DNA from: Gammaproteobacteria bacterium
GTDB taxonomy: Bacteria > Pseudomonadota > Gammaproteobacteria > Pseudomonadales > Pseudohongiellaceae
Direction of reading: 5' to 3'
Assembly (NCBI GenBank): GCA_007571115.1
Contig: RKSA01000052.1
Coordinates: 1 to 32,883 of the forward strand
Length of the DNA: 32,883 nt
The number at the start of each line of letters is the position of its first letter. Within the stretch, counting starts at the first letter, position 1. Below are positions 19,809 through 28,191 of this stretch, in pieces. Below the pieces are notes generated by a model, which saw nothing but the letters and a program-made list of their open reading frames with translations, had not been told where the DNA came from and ran no database searches. A program made the translations under genes and the position numbers.

Positions 19809-19842
19809 CGCTATGCAGCGCCAGGCGAAAAGGAATTTCCCG

Positions 19843-21012
19843 ATGAATCTGCACGAATACCAGGCCAAGCAACTGTTCGCCGAGTACGGCCTGCCGGTTG
19901 CACCATCGCTCACGGTCGATTCGGCTGCCGCAGCAGCAGCCGCCACCGGGCGGCTCGGCGGTTCGCGCTGGGCGGTCAAGGTGCAGGTCCACGCCGGAGG
20001 TCGCGGCAAGGCCGGCGGAGTCAAGATCGTCAAGGATGCCGTGGTAGCCCGGCAGTTCGCCGAGCACTGGCTCGGTCGCCGCCTCGTTACCGCGCAGACC
20101 GGCGGCAACGGCCAGCCCGTGCAGCGGATTCTCGTCGAGCGATGCGTCGATATCACCAGTGAGTTTTATCTTGGCGCGGTGATCGACCGTTCCTCGCAAC
20201 GAATCGTTTTCATGGCCTCCACCGAAGGCGGGGTCGATATCGAGCAGCTGGCGCAGCAAACCCCGGAAAAGATCCTTCGCGCCAGAACCGACCCGCTCAC
20301 CGGCGCCCAGGCCTTCCAGGGGCGCGAGCTCGCTTTCGCCCTCGGTCTCGAAGCCGGGCAGGCCAACGATTTCGCTGGGGTCTTCCTCTCCCTGGCCAGG
20401 CTTTTTCAGGAGCTTGACCTGTCGCTGGTCGAAGTCAATCCCCTCGTGCTGACCCGGCAAGGCGAGCTGAGCTGCCTCGACGCGAAGATCAATGTCGATG
20501 GCAACGCCTTGTATCGGCAAGCAAAGCTGCGCGAGCTGCACGACCCTTCCCAGGACGACGAGCGCGAGGCGCTCGCGGCTCGCTGGCAGCTTAGCTATGT
20601 CGCTCTCGACGGCAATATCGGCTGCATGGTCAATGGCGCTGGCCTGGCCATGGCGACCATGGACATCGTGCAATTGCACGGCGGCAGCCCTGCCAATTTC
20701 CTCGACGTCGGAGGCAGCGCCACCGCCGAGCGAGTCGCCGAGGCATTCAAGATCATCCTCGCCGAGCAAGGCGTTCGCGCCGTGCTCGTGAACATCTTTG
20801 GCGGCATCGTCCGTTGCGACCTGATCGCCGAAGGAATCATCGAGGCGGTTCGCGAAGTCGGAGTCAGCGTTCCGGTGGTGGTCCGCCTCGAAGGCAACAA
20901 TGCTGACAAGGGCCGGGGCAAGCTCGCCGCAAGCGGCCTCGACATCTTTGCCGCTGACAGCTTGCAGGACGCAGCGAGCAAGGTCGTCGCGGTCGCCGGA
21001 GAGGCGCCATGA
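19843..21012 (+). CDS. sucC: Succinyl-CoA synthetase beta subunit
   Basis: This ADP/GDP-forming succinate-CoA ligase beta chain makes the nucleotide triphosphate during the succinyl-CoA to succinate step. The 389-aa protein begins with the canonical [37 protein letters not shown] is the ATP-grasp nucleotide-binding region, VEVNPLVLT supplies metal ligands, and [18 protein letters not shown] and [18 protein letters not shown] match the C-terminal domain. The track start at 19759 lies inside the lpd end. The ATG at 19843 has AGGA about 9 nt upstream and gives the exact family start. The stop overlaps the sucD ATG (ATGA). Confidence 0.97.
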   Translation: MNLHEYQAKQLFAEYGLPVAPSLTVDSAAAAAAATGRLGGSRWAVKVQVHAGGRGKAGGVKIVKDAVVARQFAEHWLGRRLVTAQTGGNGQPVQRILVERCVDITSEFYLGAVIDRSSQRIVFMASTEGGVDIEQLAQQTPEKILRARTDPLTGAQAFQGRELAFALGLEAGQANDFAGVFLSLARLFQELDLSLVEVNPLVLTRQGELSCLDAKINVDGNALYRQAKLRELHDPSQDDEREALAARWQLSYVALDGNIGCMVNGAGLAMATMDIVQLHGGSPANFLDVGGSATAERVAEAFKIILAEQGVRAVLVNIFGGIVRCDLIAEGIIEAVREVGVSVPVVVRLEGNNADKGRGKLAASGLDIFAADSLQDAASKVVAVAGEAP

Positions 21013-21908
21013 GCATCCTCGTCGGCGCTGCAACCAAGCTTATCTGCCAGGGGATCACCGGCGCCCAGGGAAGCTTTCACACCGGGCAGGCGATCGCCTA
21101 CGGAACCCAGGTCGTCGGCGGAGTGACTCCGGGCAAGGGAGGGCAGAGCGAGCTCGGCGTTCCGGTTTTCAACACGGTCCGCGAGGCCGTCGCCGCAACG
21201 GGCGCCAACGCGAGCTCGATTTTCGTTCCGGCGCGGTTCTGCCTCGATTCGATCCTCGAGGCTGTCGACGCCGGCCTGCCGCTGATCGTCTGCATCACCG
21301 AAGGCGTGCCCACCCTCGACATGCTGCTCGCCAAGGCTCGCTGCGATGCGGCTGGAGTTCGCCTGATCGGCCCCAACTGCCCCGGCGTCATCACTCCGGG
21401 CCAATGCAAGATCGGCATCATGCCCGGCGATATCCACCTGCCGGGCAAGGTCGGGATCGTGTCGCGCTCGGGAACCCTGACCTACGAAGCCGTGCAGCAG
21501 ACGACCGACCACGGCTTTGGCCAGTCCTCCTGCGTTGGAATCGGCGGCGACCCGATTCCCGGCTCGAGCTTTGTCGACATCCTGCAACTGTTCGAGCAGG
21601 ATCCGGCCACCGAGGCGATCGTCATGATCGGCGAGATCGGCGGCAGCGCCGAGGAAGAGGCCGCAGCCTTCATCGCCGGGCACGTCAGCAAGCCCGTGGT
21701 CGCGTACATCGCCGGAGTCGCCGCGCCGCCGGGGAAACGCATGGGGCACGCCGGAGCGATCATCGCTGGCGGCAAGGGAACCGCAGCGGAGAAATTCACC
21801 GCCCTCGAAGCCGCCGGAGTGACGACGGTACGCAGCCTCGCCGATATCGGCTCGGCACTCGCCCGGGCAACGGGCTGGCAGTCCGCCACGCCCCGCGAGC
21901 GGTCGTGA
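21009..21908 (+). CDS. sucD: Succinyl-CoA synthetase alpha subunit
   Basis: It binds CoA and carries the phosphohistidine intermediate of succinyl-CoA synthetase. The 299-aa protein has [11 protein letters not shown] (CoA-binding fold), [31 protein letters not shown] and [12 protein letters not shown]. The active-site His247 is in [21 protein letters not shown], one position off E. coli His246. The C-terminus is slightly longer than in E. coli (289 aa). It is translationally coupled to sucC. The next gene on the same strand starts 99 nt downstream and belongs to a different process. Confidence 0.97.
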   Translation: MSILVGAATKLICQGITGAQGSFHTGQAIAYGTQVVGGVTPGKGGQSELGVPVFNTVREAVAATGANASSIFVPARFCLDSILEAVDAGLPLIVCITEGVPTLDMLLAKARCDAAGVRLIGPNCPGVITPGQCKIGIMPGDIHLPGKVGIVSRSGTLTYEAVQQTTDHGFGQSSCVGIGGDPIPGSSFVDILQLFEQDPATEAIVMIGEIGGSAEEEAAAFIAGHVSKPVVAYIAGVAAPPGKRMGHAGAIIAGGKGTAAEKFTALEAAGVTTVRSLADIGSALARATGWQSATPRERS

Positions 21909-21920
21909 GCAGACATGGGC

Positions 21921-21950
21921 TTCAACACCTTCGCAAACTTGTGTTAGGCT
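21921..21950 (+). promoter_or_regulatory. Possible promoter of the TonB-system genes
   Basis: TTCAAC (21921-21926), an 18-bp gap and TAGGCT (21945-21950), preceded by an extended -10 TG, lie about 58 nt before the DUF3450 start codon. The match is moderate. No terminator is evident between sucD and this site, so read-through from the suc genes is also possible. Confidence 0.35.
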
Positions 21951-22007
21951 CTCGGTCATGAGGACGCAGATCTTCTTCCACCAATGGACGACAACTCAGG
22001 AAAGCAC

Positions 22008-22856
22008 ATGAAAAATCGTACTATCGGCAATGTCATCGTTGCGTTGCTGCTGGCGGGCCTTGCGGGGCTCGCCCAGGCGCAGGAGGCCCAGGAAACCCAG
22101 GAGGCGCCGCCACAAGAGCGGCCCGAACCTGAAATCCTGGTCGACAGCAGCATGATTGATCGGGCGATGAGCGCTCTTGGAGAGAAGTATCGCGAATCGG
22201 CCGAGGTGCAGCAGCAGCTTGTCCGGCTCGCGGATTCGGCGGGTTCGAGCTTCGAGCAGTTCAAGCGGGCCAACGACTCGCTCGAGTCGCTGCTCGTTCT
22301 CAACGCCGGCTATCGCAGGTCGATCTCGATCCAGGAGGAGAACATCGCGACCCTCGACGAGTCGATCGCTTCCGTGGAAGAGGTCACGCGCAACATTCCC
22401 CTGCTCATGGAGAAGATGCTCGTCGCCCTCGAGGAGTTCATTGGCGGCGACTATCCCTTCCTCGTCGAGGAGCGGCGCAACCGCATCCAGTTCGCGCGTG
22501 ACGCCATCGACAATCCCGATGTGTCGATCGCCGAGAAGTTCCGCCAGGTGCTCGTCATGTACCAGGCCGAAACTTCCTACGGAAGGACGATCGAGACCTA
22601 CCCCGACACGATCGACATCGATGGCGCCCCCCGGGACGTCAACATCCTGCGAATCGGTCGCGTCGCCCTGATCTACCAGACCACCGACCGGCAGGAAACC
22701 CGGGCCTGGGACAATCGCGCCAGGGAGTGGGTCGAACTGCCCCCCGGGCAATACCGCACTCCGGTGCAAAGCGCGATCCGGGTCGCGTCGCAGCTCGATG
22801 CGCCGCGAATCATCGAACTGCCTGTTCTGGCGCCGGAGGAGGAGGTTGCACAATGA
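22008..22856 (+). CDS. DUF3450 family periplasmic coiled-coil protein
   Basis: This protein of unknown biochemical function is commonly encoded beside TtpC/ExbB/ExbD/TonB sets and is presumed to act with them in the periplasm. The 282-aa precursor starts with a signal peptide (KNRTIGNVIVALLLAGLAGLAQA). A Gln/Glu repeat QEAQETQEA follows, then a long charged helical region likely to form a coiled coil (about residues 45-150). The C-terminal part contains ETYPDTIDIDGAPRDVNILRIGRVAL and TRAWDNRAREWVEL, which resemble DUF3450 proteins. I chose the ATG at 22008 over 21984 because AGGAAAG is correctly spaced and the signal peptide then starts properly. Its stop overlaps the next start (ATGA). Confidence 0.8.
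   Translation: MKNRTIGNVIVALLLAGLAGLAQAQEAQETQEAPPQERPEPEILVDSSMIDRAMSALGEKYRESAEVQQQLVRLADSAGSSFEQFKRANDSLESLLVLNAGYRRSISIQEENIATLDESIASVEEVTRNIPLLMEKMLVALEEFIGGDYPFLVEERRNRIQFARDAIDNPDVSIAEKFRQVLVMYQAETSYGRTIETYPDTIDIDGAPRDVNILRIGRVALIYQTTDRQETRAWDNRAREWVELPPGQYRTPVQSAIRVASQLDAPRIIELPVLAPEEEVAQ
22074..22109 (+). repeat. 9-bp repeat just after the DUF3450 signal peptide
   Basis: Units such as CAGGAGGCC, CAGGAAACC and CAGGAGGCG are tandem and in frame, encoding QEA, QET and QEA at the mature N-terminus. Confidence 0.5.
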
Positions 22857-24250
22857 AAGCTTTCATCAATCATTTGGGAACCGTTCTCGCCACAGGCGCT
22901 CTGCTTGGAGCCTCGGCCCAGCTCGCTGCCCAGCAGCCTGCCGATCTCGTCGAGCTGCTCGATCTCGTCGAGCAGGACCGCGTCGCCGAGTCCGAGGAAT
23001 ATCGCCAGCGGCTCCAGGAATTCGAGGACAATGCCGAGCGCCAGGAAGAGATCCTGCGAATCACCAATGAGCGGATCGTCGAGCAGGAGCGCCTGCAAAC
23101 CCGCCTGAGCAACGAATTCGAACGCAACGAGATCACGATCAACGACAAGCGCGAGATCCTGCGCGATCGCCGCGGCGACCTCAACGAGCTGTTCGGCACC
23201 TTGCAAGGCGTTGCCGGCGATTTCCTCAGCACTTTCGAGAACTCGCTCATCAGTGCCCAGTATCCGGGCCGCTCCGAAGTCGTCGAAGGCTTCATCGAGA
23301 AGGCCGGCAGCGAAATCCAGCAGCTCGACATCGCCGAGATGGAGCGCTTCTGGTTTCTCATGCACCAGGAACTGACCGAGTCGGGGCGCGTCGTCTCGTA
23401 TCCCGGCGAAGTCGCCATGCCCAATGGCGACATGGTCAGCCAGACCGTCACCAGGATCGGCGCCTTCAATTCGATTTCCGACGGCCAGTACCTGAGCTAT
23501 ATCGGCGACATCGGCCATTTGCAAGTATTGCCGAGGCAGCCCGACTCGGGCTATCTCGCCATGGCTCGCGAGCTCGAGGACGCCAGGGAAGGCTTCGTCA
23601 GGGCCGGAATCGACCCGACCGGCGGCGTTGGCGGCCAGGTATTCGCCAATCTCGTCAACTTCCCCACGATTTACGAGCAGGTTCGCGACAATTCCGGGAT
23701 CATCGGTTTCATCATCATTTTTGTCGGCATCGTCGGAATCCTGATCGCCTTCCTGCGCCTGCTGATCCTTTCCCTCGTCTCGCTGAAGGTGCGCAGGCAG
23801 TTGGGCAACAGCGAGCGACTTAGCAAGGACAATCCACTGGGGCGAGTGCTGCTGGTCAGCGAATCGAACCCCGATGTCGATACCGAAACCCTCGAGCTCA
23901 AGCTCGGCGAGGCGATCCTGCAGGAAACGCCTTCGCTGGAAAGCATGTTGACGCTCATCAAGATGATCGCGACTATCGCTCCCCTGGGCGGCCTGCTCGG
24001 AACGGTGACGGGAATGATCCAGGTGTTCCAGATGATTACCGTCTATGGCGCCGGCGACCCGACGATCATGGCAGGGGGAATTTCCCAGGCATTGATGACT
24101 ACCGTGCTCGGCATCGTCGTCGCGATTCCGACGATCTTCATGCATACCGTCGTCAAGAGCCGCGCCGACAGCATCACCCATGTGCTCGAGCAGCAGGCGA
24201 CGGGAATGATCGCGCTGAAAGCCGAGCAGAAGGCGAAGGCTGCGAGCTAG
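22853..24250 (+). CDS. TtpC-like large MotA/TolQ/ExbB-family protein
   Basis: This inner-membrane proton-channel-family protein resembles TtpC, an extra component required by Vibrio TonB2 systems. The 465-aa protein has a signal peptide (to about residue 27), a periplasmic coiled-coil region rich in Glu/Arg (about 30-130) and a mixed domain to 280. A membrane helix follows (283-307, IIGFIIIFVGIVGILIAFL), then the MotA/TolQ/ExbB domain with APLGGLLGTVTGMIQVFQM (about 376-394) and GGISQALMTTVLGIVVAIPTI (about 408-428). It starts within the DUF3450 stop, with GGAGGAGG upstream. Usual ExbB proteins lack the long periplasmic N-terminus. Role in this cell is inferred from family and context. Confidence 0.85.
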   Translation: MKAFINHLGTVLATGALLGASAQLAAQQPADLVELLDLVEQDRVAESEEYRQRLQEFEDNAERQEEILRITNERIVEQERLQTRLSNEFERNEITINDKREILRDRRGDLNELFGTLQGVAGDFLSTFENSLISAQYPGRSEVVEGFIEKAGSEIQQLDIAEMERFWFLMHQELTESGRVVSYPGEVAMPNGDMVSQTVTRIGAFNSISDGQYLSYIGDIGHLQVLPRQPDSGYLAMARELEDAREGFVRAGIDPTGGVGGQVFANLVNFPTIYEQVRDNSGIIGFIIIFVGIVGILIAFLRLLILSLVSLKVRRQLGNSERLSKDNPLGRVLLVSESNPDVDTETLELKLGEAILQETPSLESMLTLIKMIATIAPLGGLLGTVTGMIQVFQMITVYGAGDPTIMAGGISQALMTTVLGIVVAIPTIFMHTVVKSRADSITHVLEQQATGMIALKAEQKAKAAS

Positions 24251-24274
24251 CCGAAGCGAGGCGAAGAAACGATC

Positions 24275-24805
24275 ATGTACCTGTTCATTCTCGACATCGT
24301 TGACGCGATCAGCTCGTTCATGCAGCGCGGCGGCCCCGTGCTCAACGTGATCGCGATTCTGCTGTTCCTGAAATGGTCGCTGGTGTTCGAGCGCATATGG
24401 CATCTCAACACGACGCACCGGCAGAACGTGAAGCACACCCTCGCCGAGTGGAACTCGCGCCAGGACACCAATTCCTGGGCGGCCCGGCAGATCCGCGCGA
24501 TGATGATCTCGAAGATCTCCCTCGATGTTCGCTCGACCTTGCCGATCATCGAGGTATTGGTGACGATTTGCCCTTTGCTCGGTCTCATTGGCACGGTGAC
24601 AGGAATGATCGAGGTGTTCTTCGTCATGGCGCTGACCGGAGGGGGCGACGCCAAGTCGATGGCTGGAGGAGTGTCGAAGGCGACGATTCCGACGATGGCG
24701 GGAATGGTCGGGGCGATTTCAGGAATCTTCGCCTACAACTACCTGAAGGGGTGGGTTGACCGGGATCTGGAACTGCTCGAGGACCATTTGCCACTCAGCC
24801 ACTAG
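24275..24805 (+). CDS. exbB: Biopolymer transport protein ExbB
   Basis: This second MotA/TolQ/ExbB-family protein of the cluster, in the short ExbB2-like form (176 aa), would form the proton-conducting complex with ExbD and energise TonB. There is an N-terminal membrane helix (PVLNVIAILLFLKWSLVF), then TLPIIEVLVTICPLLGLIGTVTGMIEVF and GGVSKATIPTMAGMVGAISGIFAYNYL for helices two and three. The start ATG at 24275 follows a GAGGCGAAG purine stretch. It is 24 nt downstream of the TtpC-like gene and in the order expected for a TonB2-type operon. Confidence 0.9.
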   Translation: MYLFILDIVDAISSFMQRGGPVLNVIAILLFLKWSLVFERIWHLNTTHRQNVKHTLAEWNSRQDTNSWAARQIRAMMISKISLDVRSTLPIIEVLVTICPLLGLIGTVTGMIEVFFVMALTGGGDAKSMAGGVSKATIPTMAGMVGAISGIFAYNYLKGWVDRDLELLEDHLPLSH

Positions 24806-24825
24806 ACGCGCACCGGGCAGCAAGG

Positions 24826-24912
24826 CCGGAGCCGAATAGGGCGGAACCAAGAAGGCAGAACTGAACAGGACAGAACCGAAAAAGCAAACCGAAAAGAGCA
24901 GAACAGAAAACC
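24826..24912 (+). repeat. Degenerate 14-16-bp A/G-rich repeats in the exbD leader
   Basis: The 120-nt gap before exbD is built of degenerate units resembling GGCAGAACTGAACA (for example GGCGGAACCAAGAA and GCAGAACAGAAAACC), about five copies. They end at the AGGAG Shine-Dalgarno. No gene or clear promoter is visible in the gap. Confidence 0.6.
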
Positions 24913-24925
24913 AGGAGCAATGCCG

Positions 24926-25333
24926 ATGAAATCGGGCTTAATGAAAAGAGCGGAAAACCAGGAGGCCGGCGAGATCGATCTGACGCCGATGCTCGACGTC
25001 GTGTTTATCCTGCTCATCTTCTTCATCGTCACTTCGGTGTTCATCAAGGAAGCCGGCATCGACGTGACGAAGCCCGAGGCGTCGACGAGCCTGAGCCAGT
25101 CCGGCGACCTGATCCTGATCGCGGTGGGAGTCCAGGGCGACATCTGGATCGACGGCGACCAGATCGACCCGCGCTTCATTCGCTCGCGCTTTGAGTTGCG
25201 CCTTGCCGACGCCCCCAATTCGGCGGTGGTCATCCAGGCCGACCAGAACGCAAACAACGGGCAGGTCATGCGAATTCTCGAAGCCGCCCGGGAAGCCAAT
25301 ATCAAGGACGTCTCATTTTCGACCGAGACATGA
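24926..25333 (+). CDS. exbD: Biopolymer transport protein ExbD
   Basis: This partner of ExbB in the TonB energising complex is a single-span inner-membrane protein with a periplasmic domain. The protein has about 135 aa. EIDLTPMLDVVFILLIFFIVTS holds the membrane helix with the conserved Asp of the proton path. The remainder matches the small periplasmic ExbD fold, ending in VMRILEAAREANIKDVSFST. The track starts at 24920, but AGGAG (24913-24917) lies only 2 nt from that ATG and 8 nt from the one at 24926, so I prefer the second. The difference is two residues. It is preceded by a repeat-rich leader and followed by tonB after 22 nt. Confidence 0.93.
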   Translation: MKSGLMKRAENQEAGEIDLTPMLDVVFILLIFFIVTSVFIKEAGIDVTKPEASTSLSQSGDLILIAVGVQGDIWIDGDQIDPRFIRSRFELRLADAPNSAVVIQADQNANNGQVMRILEAAREANIKDVSFSTET

Positions 25334-25355
25334 CGCAAACTTGGGAGCACAGCAA

Positions 25356-25976
25356 ATGATCGTTGTCCGATGGCTTGTTTCAGTCGCCTTGGCGGTTTGC
25401 ATCACCGGCGGGCTGTTCTATTTCATGCAATACCTGATCGCTACCGGCGAGCGTTTCTCTGAGCCGATCAACGTGATCCGCATCGTTGACGCGACGATGC
25501 CCGACATCGAGCTCGACGTCATCGAGGAGGTCGAACGGCCCGAGCCGATCGAGGAAATCGTGCAAAACGAGCCCGAGGCCGATGAACGCGAGTTCGATCC
25601 CAGTTCGGGCCCGTCGCTGGCGATCGTCCGCACCGACGTCGATATTGGTGGCGGAATCGACCTGACCCCCGCGACGATCAGCACCACCGATGGCGACTAT
25701 CTGCCCCTCGTGGCGATCGCCCCGCAGTATCCGACCCGGGCCGCCCAGCGGGGGATCGAGGGCTGGTGCCTCGTTAACTTCACCGTCGATGCTCTCGGCA
25801 ATGTCGTCGAGGACAGCATCGTCGTCGTCGATTCCGAGCCGCCGAACATCTTCGACCGCTCGTCGGTTCGCGCCGCAGCGCGCTTCAAGTTCCAGCCCCG
25901 GGTCATCAATGGCAAGGGCGTAGAAGTCCCCCGGGTGCCATACGTGTTCCGCTACGTGCTGAGCGACGACGAATGA
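25356..25976 (+). CDS. tonB: TonB-family energy transducer, first tandem copy
   Basis: It links the ExbB-ExbD complex to TonB-dependent receptors in the outer membrane. The 206-aa protein has one N-terminal membrane helix (RWLVSVALAVCITGGLFYFM). A short acidic linker (EEVERPEPIEEIVQNEPEADE) follows, then a C-terminal TonB domain from about residue 115 (APQYPTRAAQRGIEGWCLV to the end). The linker lacks the long Pro-Lys repeat of E. coli TonB, which fits the short TonB2 type. I chose the ATG at 25356, with GGGAG upstream; the track ORF begins inside exbD. It is clearly paralogous to the next gene. Confidence 0.9.
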   Translation: MIVVRWLVSVALAVCITGGLFYFMQYLIATGERFSEPINVIRIVDATMPDIELDVIEEVERPEPIEEIVQNEPEADEREFDPSSGPSLAIVRTDVDIGGGIDLTPATISTTDGDYLPLVAIAPQYPTRAAQRGIEGWCLVNFTVDALGNVVEDSIVVVDSEPPNIFDRSSVRAAARFKFQPRVINGKGVEVPRVPYVFRYVLSDDE

Positions 25977-26096
25977 CAGACGAATGATGCCGGGGCGATC
26001 GCGCAGCATCGACCCGGCAGGGCAACATGGCAAGAGTGCGCGTCAAGGCCGCTGGTTAGGGCCACAGCTTGAGGAAGACATGGGAGGAACAGAACG

Positions 26097-26708
26097 ATGA
26101 TCATTTTCCGCTGGCTCGTTTCGCTGGTCCTTGCGGTGGGAATCACCCTGGGGCTGTTCTACTTCATGCAATCCCTGATCGACACCGGCGACCGCGTGTC
26201 GCAAAAGGTCGCGGTGGTCAGGGTCGTCGATGCGACGATGCCGCATTTCGAGCCCGAGCTGGTGACGAAAATCGTCCCGCCGCAACCGATCGATCCGCCT
26301 GCCACGGAGGATCCCCCCCCGCAAAGGAAAGCGGTTGTCGTTGGCAATTCCCTCGGACCGGTTTTCAAGCCGACAGTCACCACCGGCGGAACTGGCCCAG
26401 ACACTGGGCAGCTTGATGGCATGGGGGACGGTGATCTCCTGCCGCTGATCATCGTCTCTCCGCAATACCCGGCTCGCGCCGCCCAGCGAGGCATCGAGGG
26501 CTGGTGTACCGTGCGTTTCACCATCGACGCCCAGGGCAATGTCGTCGAGAACAGCATCGTCGTCGTCGATGCCGAGCCGCCGGACATCTTTGATCGCTCG
26601 TCGATTCGCGCTGCGGCGCGCTTCAAGTACAAGCCCCAGGTTGTGTACGGCGAGGCCATGCCGGTGTACGGCAAGCAATACCGTTTCCACTACCGGCTGG
26701 AAGACTGA
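26097..26708 (+). CDS. tonB: TonB-family energy transducer, second tandem copy
   Basis: This 203-aa paralogue of the preceding gene has the same architecture. The N-terminal helix RWLVSLVLAVGITLGLFYFM and the C-terminal domain (SPQYPARAAQRGIEGWCTV onward) are close to the first copy. The linker differs: it is Pro-rich and less acidic (KIVPPQPIDPPATEDPPPQ), followed by a Gly/Thr-rich stretch. This pattern of conserved ends and divergent middle suggests a local duplication followed by specialisation for receptor reach or partner. GGGAGG lies 9 nt before the ATG. The 120 nt separating the two copies holds no convincing gene. Confidence 0.9.
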   Translation: MIIFRWLVSLVLAVGITLGLFYFMQSLIDTGDRVSQKVAVVRVVDATMPHFEPELVTKIVPPQPIDPPATEDPPPQRKAVVVGNSLGPVFKPTVTTGGTGPDTGQLDGMGDGDLLPLIIVSPQYPARAAQRGIEGWCTVRFTIDAQGNVVENSIVVVDAEPPDIFDRSSIRAAARFKYKPQVVYGEAMPVYGKQYRFHYRLED

Positions 26709-26710
26709 CA

Positions 26711-28090
26711 ATGATGCGCGTCGTCTCGATGAACCGGATGCTCGGACTTGCCCTGGCCTTGCTGCCGGGCTTGGTGTTGCTGCTGTCCCAGCCCGGCGGG
26801 CTGGCTCTCGCCGGCGAGGAGGCGCGACCGCCGCCGGAAGCGCGAACCGCCGACACCCTCGGCCCCCAGGTGATGCGAGCGATCAGCGAGATCCAGGAAC
26901 TCATGGCGCCCGAAGATCCCGAAGAGCAGCCCGACATGGCCCAGGCCAAGATCGAGCTCGACGAGCTTCGCGAACGCCGCTGGGAGCGAATGAACGACTT
27001 CGAGAAGTCGACCCTGCTCAATTTCTACACCAACTACTACCTCGCCATGGAAGACTTCGACGGCGCACTGCGGATCTTCGAGGAGATGCTCACCATCGAG
27101 CAGTTGCGCGAGGATACCCGGCGCCGCACACATCGCTCGCTAGGCCAGTTGTATGCCGCCGAGGAAAACTGGCAGAAGTCCATCGACAATTACGAAGCCT
27201 GGCGCGAGCTGTCCCTCGAGGAGGACGAGATCGTCTTCAAGGGCCTGTCCTACGCGAACTACCAGCTCGACAACATGATTCCCGCCAGGGATTACTGGAT
27301 CGACTACATGAAGCTGAGCCTGAGCAATGGCGAGGAGCTCGGTCGCGAAGACTATGCCTATCTCAACGGCGTCTATTTCACCCTGGAGAGCTTCGAGGAA
27401 GCGCTGGAACTCACCAAGAGCATGATCGTCAAGTTCGATGACCCCACCGACTGGCACAACCTCAGCGCGATCTACGCAAGCCTCGACCGCGAGGAGCAGC
27501 GCGTGCAATCGCTGAACCTGAGCTATTTGCGCGGCCTGCTCGACGACGACACGCGCTACCTGAACCTCGGCCAGTCCCTCGCGAGCATGGAAATCCCGCT
27601 GAGCGGGCGCAAGATCATCGACGACGGCTTCGCCAAGGGGCTCATCCCTGACGACCTCGACAACAACACCACCATGGCGCAAATGTCGATGCTTGGCACC
27701 GAATACGACGAAGCGCTGCAACCTGCGGTCAGGGCCGCCGAACTTGACGATACCGGCAAGTCCCACGATACCCTCGGCTACCTCTACTACGTGCTGAACC
27801 GCTACGAGGAGTCGGCCGAGGCTTTCCGCGAGGCTCTCGACAAAGGCGAACTGAGAGACCGTTCGGACACCCTGCTGTTCCTCGCCCGAGCGCTGTTCGA
27901 GATCGACGAGTTCGACGCCGCGATCCAGGCAGCAAGAGATTCGGCCGAAGCTGGCGATCAACAGGCCCAGCAATCGGCGAACGACTACCGCCGCTTCATC
28001 GAGACCAGCAAGGAGCGGCACAATGTCATCGCCGAACGCCGCGCCGAGGCGATCGACTTCTACGAGACCTATCCCTCGCTGCTCGATTGA
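26711..28090 (+). CDS. Secreted TPR-like repeat protein of the TonB cluster
   Basis: This 459-aa protein has an N-terminal signal peptide (MLGLALALLPGLVLLL to about ALA-GEE). The rest is entirely helical with tetratricopeptide-like repeats, for example NFYTNYYLAMEDFDGALRIFEEML, GQLYAAEENWQKSIDNYEAW and DTLGYLYYVLNRYEESAEAFREAL. Proteins of this kind close TonB2-type operons and probably bind other components in the periplasm; the specific partner is not known from sequence. It starts 2 nt after the tonB stop (ATG at 26711 or 26714), so it is in the same transcript. The cluster seems to end here, because a separate promoter for htpG follows. Confidence 0.82.
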   Translation: MMRVVSMNRMLGLALALLPGLVLLLSQPGGLALAGEEARPPPEARTADTLGPQVMRAISEIQELMAPEDPEEQPDMAQAKIELDELRERRWERMNDFEKSTLLNFYTNYYLAMEDFDGALRIFEEMLTIEQLREDTRRRTHRSLGQLYAAEENWQKSIDNYEAWRELSLEEDEIVFKGLSYANYQLDNMIPARDYWIDYMKLSLSNGEELGREDYAYLNGVYFTLESFEEALELTKSMIVKFDDPTDWHNLSAIYASLDREEQRVQSLNLSYLRGLLDDDTRYLNLGQSLASMEIPLSGRKIIDDGFAKGLIPDDLDNNTTMAQMSMLGTEYDEALQPAVRAAELDDTGKSHDTLGYLYYVLNRYEESAEAFREALDKGELRDRSDTLLFLARALFEIDEFDAAIQAARDSAEAGDQQAQQSANDYRRFIETSKERHNVIAERRAEAIDFYETYPSLLD

Positions 28091-28105
28091 CGAGGCCAGC
28101 GAAGG

Positions 28106-28133
28106 CTTGAATTTCCCGCCCGAGCCCCCACTA
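28106..28133 (+). promoter_or_regulatory. Sigma-32-like heat-shock promoter of htpG
   Basis: CTTGAA (28106-28111), a 14-bp spacer and CCCCACTA (28126-28133) closely match the heat-shock consensus (CTTGAA, 13-15 bp, CCCCATnT). They lie about 60 nt before the htpG start codon. The -10 region overlaps a small CCCAC-TAC-GTGGG hairpin. Confidence 0.7.
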
Positions 28134-28191
28134 CGTGGGCAGGCCGAGAGCCTCGCGGCCCGTTTTGCCCACGCAAGCTTGAGGGAGAGCC

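Noticed and set aside
25984-26100. 38-codon ORF between the two tonB genes whose TGA overlaps the second tonB ATG
   Set aside because: The position suits a coupling leader, but there is no clear ribosome-binding site and no protein-like composition; not supported enough to call.
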